Below, piece by piece: positions 1 through 8,783 of a stretch of DNA of 34,080 bases. The notes beneath the pieces were generated by a model, which saw only the letters and a list, made by a program, of their open reading frames with translations, searched no databases and had not been told where the DNA came from. The DNA lies in the IMG/VR virus record IMGVR_UViG_3300010413_000106, positions 1 through 34,080 of that record. The stretch is one strand, 5' to 3'. The position numbers and the translations under genes were made by a program. The DNA comes from a virus. Every line of letters begins with the position of its first letter. The first letter of the stretch is position 1.

Positions 1-3000
1 CGGAAACCCATCCGTTGAGACGGATCAAATTCACTTCTGTAGCTTGTGCCGAGGATCTTATCTACAATATCAGCGCTCTCCATGCCTGCGCCAGTAGCAA
101 CCCAATTTCTGATATCCTCTCCCCCTGGTCCAGCTACAGTTTTCAGCTCGAGAAGTCCAGCTTCCTGGAGAATACGTGACGCCTCACCGCCAAAATACTC
201 AATACCCTTGAACCCAGGTAACTCTTCTTTGAGAGCAGCTCCTAATCTTTTGTCGATTTGCTGACTTGCCTCACGCCAGTTGGGATCCCATTCGCCACCA
301 GCAACGAGCTTGTTGGACGCCTTTGCCAATACTCCAGGCTCGAGAGCTTCAACGTGTGAAACAGCTCGTTTTGCCCAATCCTCATATTGTTTTGGATCTG
401 CGGCAAACCTGAAGGTACCAACTTTATTTTCGAGGTCTTGCTCACCACTATCGAGACGACCAGGGCGAACACGCAAAGCCCTTTGAATAAGATCGCTAGG
501 TCTTGCTACGCCAACCTGACCAACATCAACAACACCAGGAATGTTGAGGCCAAGGCCAAGAGCAGATGAACCAACTACGGTTTCGTTTACACCAAGACCA
601 GCTAGTAGCCTCTCTTGTACCTGTTTCAGCTCGGCCTCTGGAATAAGCTCGGTGCCAGTACCAAGTCCTTTGTGGTATCTACTTGTTGCCCTACCACCCT
701 CGGCGGCTCTCTCGGCAATAAGGTCAACCATTCTGGTTGAGTAGCCGTAGATCATCTGCCCACCTTGAGCATTCTCTGCCATTCGTCCACCAGTGGCAAC
801 ATAATCAGACTGTGCCACATTCTCCATCTCAACATTGAGATGTCCCATAGACGCAGGCGCTCGGAAGATGTTCTCGCTACTAATACCAGCAAGATTTGCG
901 AGCATGTGCTCTTGAGAGGTTGGGATTGTACCGCCTAGTAACTGCATAGCAGTATCGGGCATAACCCGCTTCATGTTATCGATAAGCTCTTTGACTAACA
1001 AGCGTCCACCACGACCAATTTCCTGAGCCTCGTCAACAGATCCAACCTTCAGAACACCACCTCGGGACAACACATTGAGCTGTTGCCCCAATCCCCTCTC
1101 TGGATCGAGGGAGGCCAGCTTTTCCATACTCATAATACCAACAACAGGAGAGAACCCTTCTCTTAGTTGCTTAGTCTCGGGGTCGATGCTTCTAAACACA
1201 GCCTCTCTAAATGCCTGATGTACACGGTTGTACTCAGTCCTATCTTTACCCTCACCAGGATCACCAATTAGATTGAATACCTGAAGGCCACCGATGGGAT
1301 TGCCAGCATCGTCGTACATAACATTCCCTTCTGGATCTCTCAAGGCACCACGCTCTGCCAAATCCTTGGCGTGTTGCTCGTTTAGAGCCGTGAGAGGGGA
1401 TGTAACTATGGAGACTGGACTTAATTCAGCAGCACCCGCCATAGCCTCGGTCTTACCAAACCCAGGCCGTAGAGAACCCATTACACTCTCACCAGTAGCC
1501 AGCTTGTCCAACATAAGCTGAATTTTTTCGTTTCTATGGTAACGTCTACCTACAGGTATATCGCCAGGAGGCGGAGGCTCTGGAGGTATGTAGTCGTAGG
1601 ATGTAGGCGGAGGTGGACCACCTCCAGGTGGACCGCCACCAGCTCTACCACGTTGCGAGTAATATGATTGTCTATTTGAGAATGGGATGTGGCCCATTCT
1701 TCCACCAGAAGCCTGAATGTCAGTATAAATTACATAAGGATTGCTAGCTGGATTTGCGCTTTGTGGGATGACAGGAGATCTCCCACCATAATAGACGGCA
1801 TCAAGCCATCCTTGATAATCTCTAGGTTGTGCAGGAGACGCAGGCGGAGGAACGTGCTCCGTGCCATAGTCACCAAAGTATTGGTTTTCTCCTGGCACTT
1901 CCTCTTCCCAAGCTCCTGTTCTTGGATTTAAGGCCATGTATGTATCTCCTACTTCACGTTTTCGTAACTCCCATTCTTCCTCGGGAGGTACGTGAAAGGT
2001 GCCAGCGGCACCAGCATATATACTCTCTCCCCAAGATCCAGTATATCCAACAGCTTGACGTGCATAACCTGTGTGGGTAGGCGTCCTTGGGGCTCCGGCG
2101 ACGGCAGGCATACCCATAGGCCAATTCCTTATGGGTGTAGCAGGCCCGCCGTAAAATTGATTTTCTCCTAGTGCTTGTCCAGGGGGTAATAAAAGATTTG
2201 TTCCAGGCCCTAGTTGTTTAGGCGCTGGAGGTCGTTGGGTGACTGTGTATGCCCCCTCCACCCATCTATTTGGATCCTCTACGTAACTGTGTTGCTGACC
2301 AACATGAGCTGGTAGATAATAAGTTCTGTTTTGAATTCTACCCATGAGCACATTGGCTCTGTAGGCCTCATCAGCGGCATCTGATTGCGAGATACCGTAA
2401 TGAAAGTATGGTTTCGACCAATTCTCTCTGTATGTCTTGTCTCCAACTAGCTGATGTGGCCCCTGATATGCAGGTAGCTCTGGATAAAACTGCTCAATGG
2501 TAGGGAAGTTTTTGGCTTTGTATGTAGCTTGTTGTGCAGCATCGAATTGATAATCGAATTGTCCTTCTCTTGCTATATTGATAATCCAGTTGCCAATGCT
2601 CTTATTTTTAGCCGTTCTACTTGCAGCAAGGGTTTGATAACGCCAGTTGAATTGATCACTACCACGGAAATACTCGACCATCTCACCCGTGCTCTCCCAA
2701 GGTGCGGGATTGAGATTGCCCTCCTCGAGATATGAATAGTCGTATCTCTGTTTTGCCTCTCCGTATTTCCACGGTCTTGTTTTCCAAGGACCGTAAAATC
2801 CCTGCGCTCCATGTTCGCTTTCCCACATGGTACTTGGAACAAAAGGACGAAATGAAATTGACATGGCTTGCGGGCGACTTTCCTCGTACTCCATCGATCC
2901 AGTGGCCTCTTCCCATCTCCACAGTGAAGTTTTGAATATAAAGTCATCACCTCCCATGTAAGGGAGGTTGCTAGTTCTTCGTGGTGTGCTATAGATCTCT

Positions 3001-3584
3001 CCCCCTGCTCCTAGCATTAGAGGATTGCCAACACCAGGATTTGATGCTCTCTCTTGCGCTCTTTGTAATTCGGTAGCGCCATAGAACGATGTACGTGTGC
3101 CTCTTAGAAACTCGCTCTGTGTAGTCGGTTGGTACGCTCCTAGACTTTCAAGATATTTGTAGTTTAGATCTGAAAAGCTCTCGAAAAATCCCTGACCAGA
3201 TTGCGCCTGCTTGTGCGCCATCCCAATAAAGGCTGGATACATGGATCTCGCAAGATAATTCTGTACATCCCCAAAGGTTTGTGGCATCGGAACGCCAGCA
3301 GTCTCGAACTCTCCACGATACGGCTCGAAAAGGTTCTGAGGTGTGCTCTGTCCTGGAAGAGTGCGATAAGTCGGCATACGGAGAGCTTCGTCACCAAAAT
3401 GCTGGCGCATTTTCATGACCGTCAGCCTCATGGTGTCCTGCATAGGCGCACTGAAAGACAGCGCCTCATTCCTGAGTTGCTGTACAGTATCACCCCAATA
3501 ATCGAAATCGTCTCTCTCGAAGTCGCTATCTAAGGGATCATCAAGATAGTCGTCGCTATCCCAATCGTCTATTCCTCTTGGCAT
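1..3584 (-). CDS. Giant tape-measure-position protein with SF2 (RecQ-like) helicase domain; partial, runs off left edge
   Basis: I translated this frame codon by codon from the ATG at 3584 (upstream GAGAG) and met no stop in 1194 codons; the 3' end lies outside the window. Residues 1-640 are rich in Tyr, Gln, Pro and Gly and resemble nothing I recognise. A Gly/Pro-rich linker follows at about 640-675. Residues 690-1060 carry helicase motifs in order: Walker A RPGFGKT (K711), IMSMEKL, Walker B VDEAQE (D851, E852), GGTIPTSQ (motif III), QMIYGYSTRMVDLIAE (motif IV), SALGLGLNIPGV (motif V) and IQRALRVRPGR (motif VI, about 1033-1043). A charged segment follows. The gene comes straight after the tail-assembly-chaperone pair, where siphoviruses encode the tape measure protein. 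The helicase call is strong from the motifs. A tail or virion role is inferred from position only. It could instead be an injected polyvalent protein. Confidence 0.85.
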   Translation of the reverse strand, partial: MPRGIDDWDSDDYLDDPLDSDFERDDFDYWGDTVQQLRNEALSFSAPMQDTMRLTVMKMRQHFGDEALRMPTYRTLPGQSTPQNLFEPYRGEFETAGVPMPQTFGDVQNYLARSMYPAFIGMAHKQAQSGQGFFESFSDLNYKYLESLGAYQPTTQSEFLRGTRTSFYGATELQRAQERASNPGVGNPLMLGAGGEIYSTPRRTSNLPYMGGDDFIFKTSLWRWEEATGSMEYEESRPQAMSISFRPFVPSTMWESEHGAQGFYGPWKTRPWKYGEAKQRYDYSYLEEGNLNPAPWESTGEMVEYFRGSDQFNWRYQTLAASRTAKNKSIGNWIINIAREGQFDYQFDAAQQATYKAKNFPTIEQFYPELPAYQGPHQLVGDKTYRENWSKPYFHYGISQSDAADEAYRANVLMGRIQNRTYYLPAHVGQQHSYVEDPNRWVEGAYTVTQRPPAPKQLGPGTNLLLPPGQALGENQFYGGPATPIRNWPMGMPAVAGAPRTPTHTGYARQAVGYTGSWGESIYAGAAGTFHVPPEEEWELRKREVGDTYMALNPRTGAWEEEVPGENQYFGDYGTEHVPPPASPAQPRDYQGWLDAVYYGGRSPVIPQSANPASNPYVIYTDIQASGGRMGHIPFSNRQSYYSQRGRAGGGPPGGGPPPPTSYDYIPPEPPPPGDIPVGRRYHRNEKIQLMLDKLATGESVMGSLRPGFGKTEAMAGAAELSPVSIVTSPLTALNEQHAKDLAERGALRDPEGNVMYDDAGNPIGGLQVFNLIGDPGEGKDRTEYNRVHQAFREAVFRSIDPETKQLREGFSPVVGIMSMEKLASLDPERGLGQQLNVLSRGGVLKVGSVDEAQEIGRGGRLLVKELIDNMKRVMPDTAMQLLGGTIPTSQEHMLANLAGISSENIFRAPASMGHLNVEMENVAQSDYVATGGRMAENAQGGQMIYGYSTRMVDLIAERAAEGGRATSRYHKGLGTGTELIPEAELKQVQERLLAGLGVNETVVGSSALGLGLNIPGVVDVGQVGVARPSDLIQRALRVRPGRLDSGEQDLENKVGTFRFAADPKQYEDWAKRAVSHVEALEPGVLAKASNKLVAGGEWDPNWREASQQIDKRLGAALKEELPGFKGIEYFGGEASRILQEAGLLELKTVAGPGGEDIRNWVATGAGMESADIVDKILGTSYRSEFDPSQRMGF

Positions 3585-3605
3585 TTATTCTCTCGGGGAT
3601 TGAGT

Positions 3606-3639
3606 GGTAGGGCAGGTGGGAGGCGGGACCTACCCTACC
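3606..3639 (-). other. Inverted repeat before the giant gene
   Basis: GGTAGGG pairs with CCCTACC across a 20-nt interval that itself holds AGGT/ACCT, giving an 11-bp interrupted stem. It overlaps the stop codon of the chaperone extension and ends about 20 nt upstream of the giant gene's start. There is no T-run after it in the minus direction, so I do not call it a terminator. It may act on RNA stability or translation. Confidence 0.4.
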
Positions 3640-3920
3640 TTAGTCGTATTCCTCAAGGCTTCATCAACCTTCTTCCTTTCTTCGAGGCCGAAACGGATCC
3701 ATGTCATAATCCGTTTGAGGAGATACGGCATTTCTAAAGCATTGTCGTAAAGAGGCTTATCGTCATGCGCTAACTCTAACAGTTTCCCTAGCAAAAAGCT
3801 ACCCTCCCCTGTGTGAGCAAAGTCCTTGACGAAATTCTCCAGTTCTTCTAACTCTTGGATGAGGGATCTGTCTCTGTAGATCCTTCTTCCTCCTTCGGCT
3901 TGGTCAAGCGGGGACCCAAG
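3630..3920 (-). CDS. Tail assembly chaperone, frameshift extension (GT-like part)
   Basis: This frame is open from well inside the preceding gene and has no credible start of its own; the only candidate is a TTG at 3950. It is best read by -1 frameshifting from the upstream chaperone gene at the CCCTTTC site (3920-3926). Slippage there joins 120 residues of the upstream protein to 96 residues encoded here, making a product of about 216 residues. The extension is charged and helical (QELEELENFVKDF, LGLEERKKVDEAL-type segments). In lambda and many siphoviruses the equivalent gpGT binds the tape measure protein and recruits tail tube subunits. Assignment rests on gene order, the overlap and the slippery heptamer, not on sequence similarity. 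Confidence 0.7.
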   Translation of the reverse strand, partial: LGSPLDQAEGGRRIYRDRSLIQELEELENFVKDFAHTGEGSFLLGKLLELAHDDKPLYDNALEMPYLLKRIMTWIRFGLEERKKVDEALRNTTKVG

Positions 3921-4279
3921 AAAGGGTACACACTCTTTAGACCTAGCCAAAGTTCGCTAAGTAAGTCACCAGGGAATGTCTTGAGCACTTCCTGTTTCTC
4001 ATCCATGCTCATCTCGGGCTTTACGATGGGTGTTCCATCGTCACCAGGGATGTTCGTGCCAGCGAAGGACATAGCTAACTCGTACCATGCCGCCTCAAAA
4101 CCCATAGGCGCTAGTGATACGGGTCTACCATCGATCTCCACATGACGAACGTGGGCGTCTTGCCACTGTGCGTAAGTTACTTCATCCTTTGAAGTGATTA
4201 CCTTGAACTCCCAATACCACTCAGGTTCCTTCTCCAAAGTGTAACGCTTACTATCAAGTATAGCGTATTGACCAAACAT
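3848..4279 (-). CDS. Tail assembly chaperone (G-like)
   Basis: The 143-residue product starts at an ATG preceded by AGGAGGCATAAC, a strong ribosome binding site. It lies between the tail tube gene and the giant gene at the tape-measure position, which is the standard place of the gpG-type tail assembly chaperone. Its last 30 residues (PKEEEGSTETD region) are acidic and look like a disposable tail beyond the frameshift site at codon 120. The protein should be made in excess over the frameshifted GT form and be absent from the finished virion. Function is inferred from position and overlap architecture. Confidence 0.7.
   Translation of the reverse strand: MFGQYAILDSKRYTLEKEPEWYWEFKVITSKDEVTYAQWQDAHVRHVEIDGRPVSLAPMGFEAAWYELAMSFAGTNIPGDDGTPIVKPEMSMDEKQEVLKTFPGDLLSELWLGLKSVYPFLGPRLTKPKEEEGSTETDPSSKS
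3920..3926 (-). other. Programmed -1 ribosomal frameshift site CCCTTTC
   Basis: Read on the minus strand, the heptamer is in phase as C CCT TTC (codons 119-120 of the upstream gene), the canonical X XXY YYZ arrangement. After slipping, the ribosome reads CCC TTT CTT GGG in the -1 frame, which stays open to 3630. A short CTTGG/CCAAG stem just downstream could act as a weak stimulator. I see no strong pseudoknot. Confidence 0.75.
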
Positions 4280-4289
4280 GTTATGCCTC

Positions 4290-5330
4290 CTAGTATGCAG
4301 CGTGTTGATTTACCAGCGTGAATTTCACTGGACCATCGGTGTAGGTACCCCAATCCGTAGCAGTGAACATACCTGTGACAGCCATTACAATCTGACGTTG
4401 GGCTCTCAACGCTAGAGGTTGAGCAGACCAGTAGATGTTAGCATCGCCTGACGCTTGGTTAGCGCCATTTGCTTGTATCACCAGTTTGTAGTTAGCAGCG
4501 TCACTCAAGAATTCGAGTTTGATATCGGCCTCACGGAAGATATTTGCCGTCCACGCAGAACCACTAGCGGGGTCGTACATCATCTTGGTGTAGAGGGTAT
4601 CATCGTCGATCTTGACGGCTAAGTTCAATACATAGGTTCGGTGTACAATGTCCAGACCTTCGGGCACGTACTTACCTACAACGTATTGTTCGTCTAAGGG
4701 GATTACGGAACTGGCGACGAACGAGCCAGATAGAACACTTACGTCAGTTGCAGTCGGCAACTCGATGTCACTTACGGGTGCAAGTAACTGCGGGCCACCG
4801 TCAACGGCGCTTGCGGCACTCCACGTAGCAGTGGAAACCTTTGCAGGAAGTCCACCGATAACGCCCAAAGTACCAGTCATGAAGTTAGCACCTGAGAAGT
4901 TCAGGGATAACAGGTTCACACGGCAGTCTTGATACTGCTCACCCCATAAGTTTCCAGGGGCATAGCGGAAGGTGTACCAAGGTGCGGCGAACTCGTCAGT
5001 GCTTGATAATTTGAATGTGTGGGTGTTATACCCCGTTGTAGGGGTATCAGCAACCGTTGATGTTGCGCCAGTCATGGCGTAGAGGAAGTGTCCTAAGCTA
5101 TCTGGTCGAGGAATAAAATCAGCTCCACCACCAGCATTTACACCAACCTTCACCACACTCCGTTGCATGGCTCCGCCACCTACTTCGGGCGGAAGAGGAA
5201 GGAAGATGTTGTTTACACCAAAAGCACCACGGCTAAACAGGAGGTATTCAAACGCTCCATCAGTCGTGTTAGGTGTGCCTTCAGCAACCTGCTTTGCCAT
5301 TCCAATGAATGAGCCTTCAGCAGCAGTCAT
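4290..5330 (-). CDS. Major tail (tube) protein
   Basis: The 346-residue protein is rich in Ser, Thr, Gly and beta-prone segments and lacks membrane spans or coiled coils. It is followed directly by the tail assembly chaperone pair and preceded by connector genes, the usual position of the tail tube subunit. The ATG overlaps the upstream stop as ATGA. The length is somewhat above the 200-300 residues common for tube proteins, which leaves room for an extra decoration domain, perhaps the middle part around residues 180-215. Assignment is by synteny and composition. Confidence 0.7.
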   Translation of the reverse strand: MTAAEGSFIGMAKQVAEGTPNTTDGAFEYLLFSRGAFGVNNIFLPLPPEVGGGAMQRSVVKVGVNAGGGADFIPRPDSLGHFLYAMTGATSTVADTPTTGYNTHTFKLSSTDEFAAPWYTFRYAPGNLWGEQYQDCRVNLLSLNFSGANFMTGTLGVIGGLPAKVSTATWSAASAVDGGPQLLAPVSDIELPTATDVSVLSGSFVASSVIPLDEQYVVGKYVPEGLDIVHRTYVLNLAVKIDDDTLYTKMMYDPASGSAWTANIFREADIKLEFLSDAANYKLVIQANGANQASGDANIYWSAQPLALRAQRQIVMAVTGMFTATDWGTYTDGPVKFTLVNQHAAY

Positions 5331-5881
5331 GTCACACTCTCCTTTGTCGTCGTGAGCACGTCAAAACGAAACTTTATGAAATAGTCGTAACTGTCGGGTG
5401 GACCACCAGACTGTAGCATCTCTCCGTGGAGATTGCGGGATATGATCCCACGTGATACATACTCTGTATCCACAGATAAACCGTTGAAATTGATCTTCGC
5501 CAAGGTTCTCTCGAGCCTCTGGCGAACTGCGCTTGCGATCTCTCTCGCTGTAAGAAGATCCTCTTGACTTTCATCCAGCAAGCATCTACACTTTACAGTG
5601 AATTTTCTGCGCCATGTGGTAGCACCACCAATCTCAACAAACAGAACTTGATCTGACCAGTCACTAGCCATACCAGTTACCGACCCTGAGATGAACTTAT
5701 CTGGATCGTTTTCGTGCAAAGTAACTGATATCCTCGCCTCGTCAGGATCAGGATCGCCTTGTAAGGGGCCTAGTTTTACTACTCCAGCTCTTGTCAAGTC
5801 TGCTGGTTCTAGCTGGTCTATCATGGCCTCTTGTAGTTCTGCTTGCACCTTTTCTAGTATTGCACTATGAATACCACTCAC
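5327..5881 (-). CDS. Tail terminator / head-tail joining protein
   Basis: This 184-residue protein has an alpha-helical N-terminus (HSAILEKVQAELQEAM) followed by alternating beta segments and a C-terminal strand set (YDYFIKFRFDVLTTT). That is compatible with the alpha/beta fold of tail terminator or completion proteins. It lies between the connector and the tail tube gene and overlaps both neighbours with ATGA junctions, indicating translational coupling. The role would be to cap the tail tube and join it to the head. No sequence motif proves this, so the call is by position and length. Confidence 0.55.
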   Translation of the reverse strand: MSGIHSAILEKVQAELQEAMIDQLEPADLTRAGVVKLGPLQGDPDPDEARISVTLHENDPDKFISGSVTGMASDWSDQVLFVEIGGATTWRRKFTVKCRCLLDESQEDLLTAREIASAVRQRLERTLAKINFNGLSVDTEYVSRGIISRNLHGEMLQSGGPPDSYDYFIKFRFDVLTTTKESVT

Positions 5882-6540
5882 TTAACCCTCCCAGGTCGAT
5901 AGAGCCTGATAGCTCTCCCACCAATTCGACGTGTTATCTTCTCTCGGTAGTCGTCCAAGATCAAGTTCGTCTCCTTTGCAAGAGGATTGTCATCCCTTCT
6001 ACCAGAGCCAGGATCGAAACGATCTAGCCTAGCAGTCTTGGATCGCATTTGTTCATGGATCATTGCACGAGCATAGAGCCTGATTAGCTCCAAGTCACGC
6101 TCTGGAACCGTGAAAACAAATGTAGTGTCAGCTTCCGACGTCGGAACGTCGTGTAGTGCGTTATAGGTAAGGTACACACCTTCGTCCGAAAGGGCAGTTC
6201 CATTTAGGTATAGAGCCTGCCCTTGGACGAAGTAGTTTACAGGTCTGTAGGTATCCGCATATTTACGACCAGGGATATCTTCTCTTTTTTCGAGAAACCT
6301 ATCCAGAGGATTTTCAAGTGTAATGTCCTCTACGAAGTCAGTGGGAAGAACATAGTACGACCCAGTGCCATCGAGAGACAGTTCCACTCTATTTTTCCTC
6401 TGAGGAAACCAAATCGAGTAGTCGTAGACGCCGTCTTTAGTGAAACGGTAGAGTGTAGCGTCAGACCACTTCGGCTTGGTTGTGCTCTCATCCTGAAGAT
6501 CGCTCCTCAGGTCTGCAAGAAGATCAGCCCATGTAGTCAT
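5878..6540 (-). CDS. Head-tail connector / adaptor protein
   Basis: The 220-residue product begins MTTWADLLADLRSDLQD and contains an N-terminal helical segment, then a central beta-rich part and a basic C-terminus (REKITRRIGGRAIRLYR). It follows the capsid gene immediately and precedes the putative tail terminator, the normal site of the adaptor that docks on the portal ring after DNA packaging. The opening resembles the adaptor proteins of several environmental phages as I remember them. It carries one of the four TTCCGRCGYCGGAA palindromes (6133-6146) in its coding sequence. Confidence 0.6.
   Translation of the reverse strand: MTTWADLLADLRSDLQDESTTKPKWSDATLYRFTKDGVYDYSIWFPQRKNRVELSLDGTGSYYVLPTDFVEDITLENPLDRFLEKREDIPGRKYADTYRPVNYFVQGQALYLNGTALSDEGVYLTYNALHDVPTSEADTTFVFTVPERDLELIRLYARAMIHEQMRSKTARLDRFDPGSGRRDDNPLAKETNLILDDYREKITRRIGGRAIRLYRPGRVK
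6133..6146. repeat. 14-bp palindrome TTCCGACGTCGGAA (copy 1 of a dispersed family)
   Basis: This is a perfect 14-bp palindrome inside the connector gene. An identical copy lies at 32459-32472, and single-transition variants lie at 12810-12823 and 26202-26215. Confidence 0.8.
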
Positions 6541-6542
6541 AA

Positions 6543-7805
6543 TTAGTCCGTCGAGCCAGCGCTCAGATGAACCTCATACCACTCGGGGCGGAACAGTTGG
6601 AATTTGAACATACCACGCCAACCCACACGATTGACCATCAAAGCGTCATCGATCTTGGGCGGGGTGATTATGTGTGGGCGCTCGCCAACACCATAAACGA
6701 TGGACGGACCACCCATGAAGATGGATGCGTGAACGTCTTGAGCGACAGTCACATAGTCAGTATCGGCATGGTCTTTCAGCAATGGCTTATCAAAGGTGAG
6801 GCGGTTTGCGCCACCACTGTTGAGAGCCACAATTCGGCGAGTTTCCTGAGTACCATCGCTATCGAGTACCGTGGTACCAAGGGCTTGATTGTGGATTGTC
6901 ACAACGTCGCCAACGGCAAAGCCGGAGCTGTCAGCAACAGTTACGTAACGGGTTGAGGTGGACTGCCCAGGCGAGTAAACAGTGTCTACTGTAGCCGCAG
7001 CACCCTGACCAGGAACGGTAGCGCCAGACAAAGCATCCTGATTGGAGGCCAAGCCAGCGTTTTTGATCCACAGTCGGTTAGTTTTGATAAAGCGAACGCC
7101 ACCCCACTGACCAGCTTCACTCGTAAATTTCTTACCAGTGGACTGGTAGTTCTGTACGTCCAACCAGTTCGAACCCGCAGCGGTGCGGATATCGTGGATC
7201 ACACGAGGCGTGGTCACACAAACGATAGCCTGAGAGCCACCGTCAGTGTTGCTTGCCACACCAGGAACTTCATCTTCCTCGAGGTGGATCCGAGCCAGCT
7301 CTGCACGATCAGGATCGAACAGATCAGCGGCAGTCAAGGTTGCCCTTGAAGTAGCCGAGCCAGCATAGGTCGGATAGGGATGGGTCAACAGGGCATTGCG
7401 CATCAGGATGTCCAAGGTGTCAGTCAAAGATTGACCGATCTTGTCCATAACAATAGCGGGGATATTGCCGTTGTTGATGTAGTCGATGATATTGTGGTAA
7501 TCCGAGAACTTCAGGATGTCGTGGTAGACTGCTAGGTCTATTGTGACAGTCCGGCTGTCCAAGGCACCACCCTTGAACCAGATCACGTTCTCTGACGTGG
7601 AGTTCCAGTTAGGTTCCATGTCGTAAACTTCAGAGTATACGATCTGATTGGTTTTTACAGCGTTGAAATCTTCCTTAGTTACCGCGAAGGGAACAAGGAT
7701 GGACTTCATGCGCACGGTGTCTAAGAGCTTTTGTTCGTACCAAGTACGTTGCCAGTTGGGAACGGCACTGGTAAAGATAGCTCCGGTTTCATAGGCGTCA
7801 GCCAT
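6543..7805 (-). CDS. Major capsid protein (HK97 fold, N4-gp56-like)
   Basis: The 420-residue protein has the N-terminal pattern of the N4 gp56-like capsid family: a hydrophobic/aromatic opening (WQRTWYEQKLLDTVRMKSILVPFA), then LAVYHDILKFSDYH and a long helix (DKIGQSLTDTLDILMRNALL, the spine-helix type). Near residue 190 is a CVTTPRVIHDIR segment, and near residue 230 FTSEAGQWGGVRFIKT. Residues 265-345 look like an inserted beta domain (VTVADSSGFAVGDVVTIHN), which may protrude from the capsid surface. It has a strong AGGAGGAATACGTC site before its ATG and directly follows the scaffold gene. Confident from family resemblance and synteny. Confidence 0.85.
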   Translation of the reverse strand: MADAYETGAIFTSAVPNWQRTWYEQKLLDTVRMKSILVPFAVTKEDFNAVKTNQIVYSEVYDMEPNWNSTSENVIWFKGGALDSRTVTIDLAVYHDILKFSDYHNIIDYINNGNIPAIVMDKIGQSLTDTLDILMRNALLTHPYPTYAGSATSRATLTAADLFDPDRAELARIHLEEDEVPGVASNTDGGSQAIVCVTTPRVIHDIRTAAGSNWLDVQNYQSTGKKFTSEAGQWGGVRFIKTNRLWIKNAGLASNQDALSGATVPGQGAAATVDTVYSPGQSTSTRYVTVADSSGFAVGDVVTIHNQALGTTVLDSDGTQETRRIVALNSGGANRLTFDKPLLKDHADTDYVTVAQDVHASIFMGGPSIVYGVGERPHIITPPKIDDALMVNRVGWRGMFKFQLFRPEWYEVHLSAGSTD

Positions 7806-7829
7806 GACGTATTCCTCCTATTAGGGAAA

Positions 7830-8480
7830 TTATTGGCGTGACAATCCTAAACCCCAATCCCTCCATGCGTCCATTCGTTGTTGTCTCTCTGGAGTTCCCA
7901 ATTCAGCTTGATTGACAAAGGCTTGCCATTCTTCACTGTTTGTTGGTAACTGCGTCGGCGCTGGTGCTGTAGCCGCAACATCAGGCGTAGTACCCGCAAG
8001 TAACTGCTCTTCTCGAGCCTTCACTTGCTGGTTTCCCCAAGCAGAGATATTGCTCATCAGAGTTTTCAATACCTCTTTATCCTGCACACTAGGAATTGTA
8101 TCCACTATTGCGAGTAACGAAGGGTTGCCCAATTCGTTAGCAACTTCCACTTTCGCCTTCAGAGCACGAAGTTCAGCGAGCTCGGTTTCTAATTGAGATT
8201 TTGATGTCACCAAGTCGTTTAGTTGTTTATCTCGCTCACCCACAGCCACAGTCTTTTCGGTGTCCTTCATGGTCAATTCCGAAGTAAGGCGCTCTATTTC
8301 AGAGGACTTCTCCGCAAGTTGCCCATCTTTTTCACGTAGAGACAGTGTAAGCTCTTCTACTTTCTTGACCATGCCCTTGTAACGGGCCTCGTAGTCCACT
8401 GCCGGTGTGGTCGGCGTGGGAGGTGATGCAGGCTGTACAGGAGTTGTTACTTGCTGTGCAGTTGTATTTTCCTCAGTCAT
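7830..8480 (-). CDS. Capsid scaffolding protein
   Basis: The 216-residue protein is hydrophilic. After a Pro/Thr-rich N-terminus (residues 10-28) comes a long coiled coil at about 30-120 (KKVEELTLSLREKDGQLAEK and following heptads), then a helical C-terminal part. Position just before the major capsid gene, length and coiled-coil character are typical of scaffolding proteins, which shape the procapsid and then leave. It has AGGAGG upstream of its ATG. There is no sign of a separate prohead protease in this stretch. Confidence 0.8.
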   Translation of the reverse strand: MTEENTTAQQVTTPVQPASPPTPTTPAVDYEARYKGMVKKVEELTLSLREKDGQLAEKSSEIERLTSELTMKDTEKTVAVGERDKQLNDLVTSKSQLETELAELRALKAKVEVANELGNPSLLAIVDTIPSVQDKEVLKTLMSNISAWGNQQVKAREEQLLAGTTPDVAATAPAPTQLPTNSEEWQAFVNQAELGTPERQQRMDAWRDWGLGLSRQ

Positions 8481-8500
8481 TATTATTATAGCCTCCTAAG

Positions 8501-8761
8501 CTAGTTGCGTTTGGCAATGAGAACTGCAAAATTTACAAGCGAGTTATCGGTTGCCGCTGTTTGCTGGATTTCACCTGCGGTTGTGATGACGGTTTCAAAA
8601 TCGGCACTATCATCATCGGGGGTAGTGAGTTGCAATACCCCGATGACATCATCGCCTACTTCAGCACCCGCCAATGTACAACCTCCAGCGCCATTACTCC
8701 CCACGAAATGTGAGAATAATAAGGCTCTGTCTAGGCTTTCCATTGTGAATGTGTTACGCAT
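8501..8761 (-). CDS. Small virion-associated protein of unknown function
   Basis: This is an 86-residue acidic protein with GDDVIGVLQLTTPDDD and a conserved-looking beta pattern ending IAKRN. It stands directly upstream of the scaffold gene and just after a terminator hairpin, with AAGGAGGAAGAG before the ATG. I recall similar small proteins next to scaffold or capsid genes in other phages, but no function is known to me. Decoration or head assembly is possible. Confidence 0.6.
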   Translation of the reverse strand: MRNTFTMESLDRALLFSHFVGSNGAGGCTLAGAEVGDDVIGVLQLTTPDDDSADFETVITTAGEIQQTAATDNSLVNFAVLIAKRN

Positions 8762-8783
8762 CTCTTCCTCCTTATCGGAATGT

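Noticed and set aside
2573-2950. 125-codon minus-strand frame and other short frames between 46 and 3533
   Set aside because: All lie inside the continuous 1194-codon frame that starts at 3584 and carries helicase motifs; their products have no recognisable pattern.
3606-3639. Hairpin before the giant gene as a terminator
   Set aside because: There is no T-run on either side in the minus direction, and the stem is interrupted; kept only as an inverted repeat.
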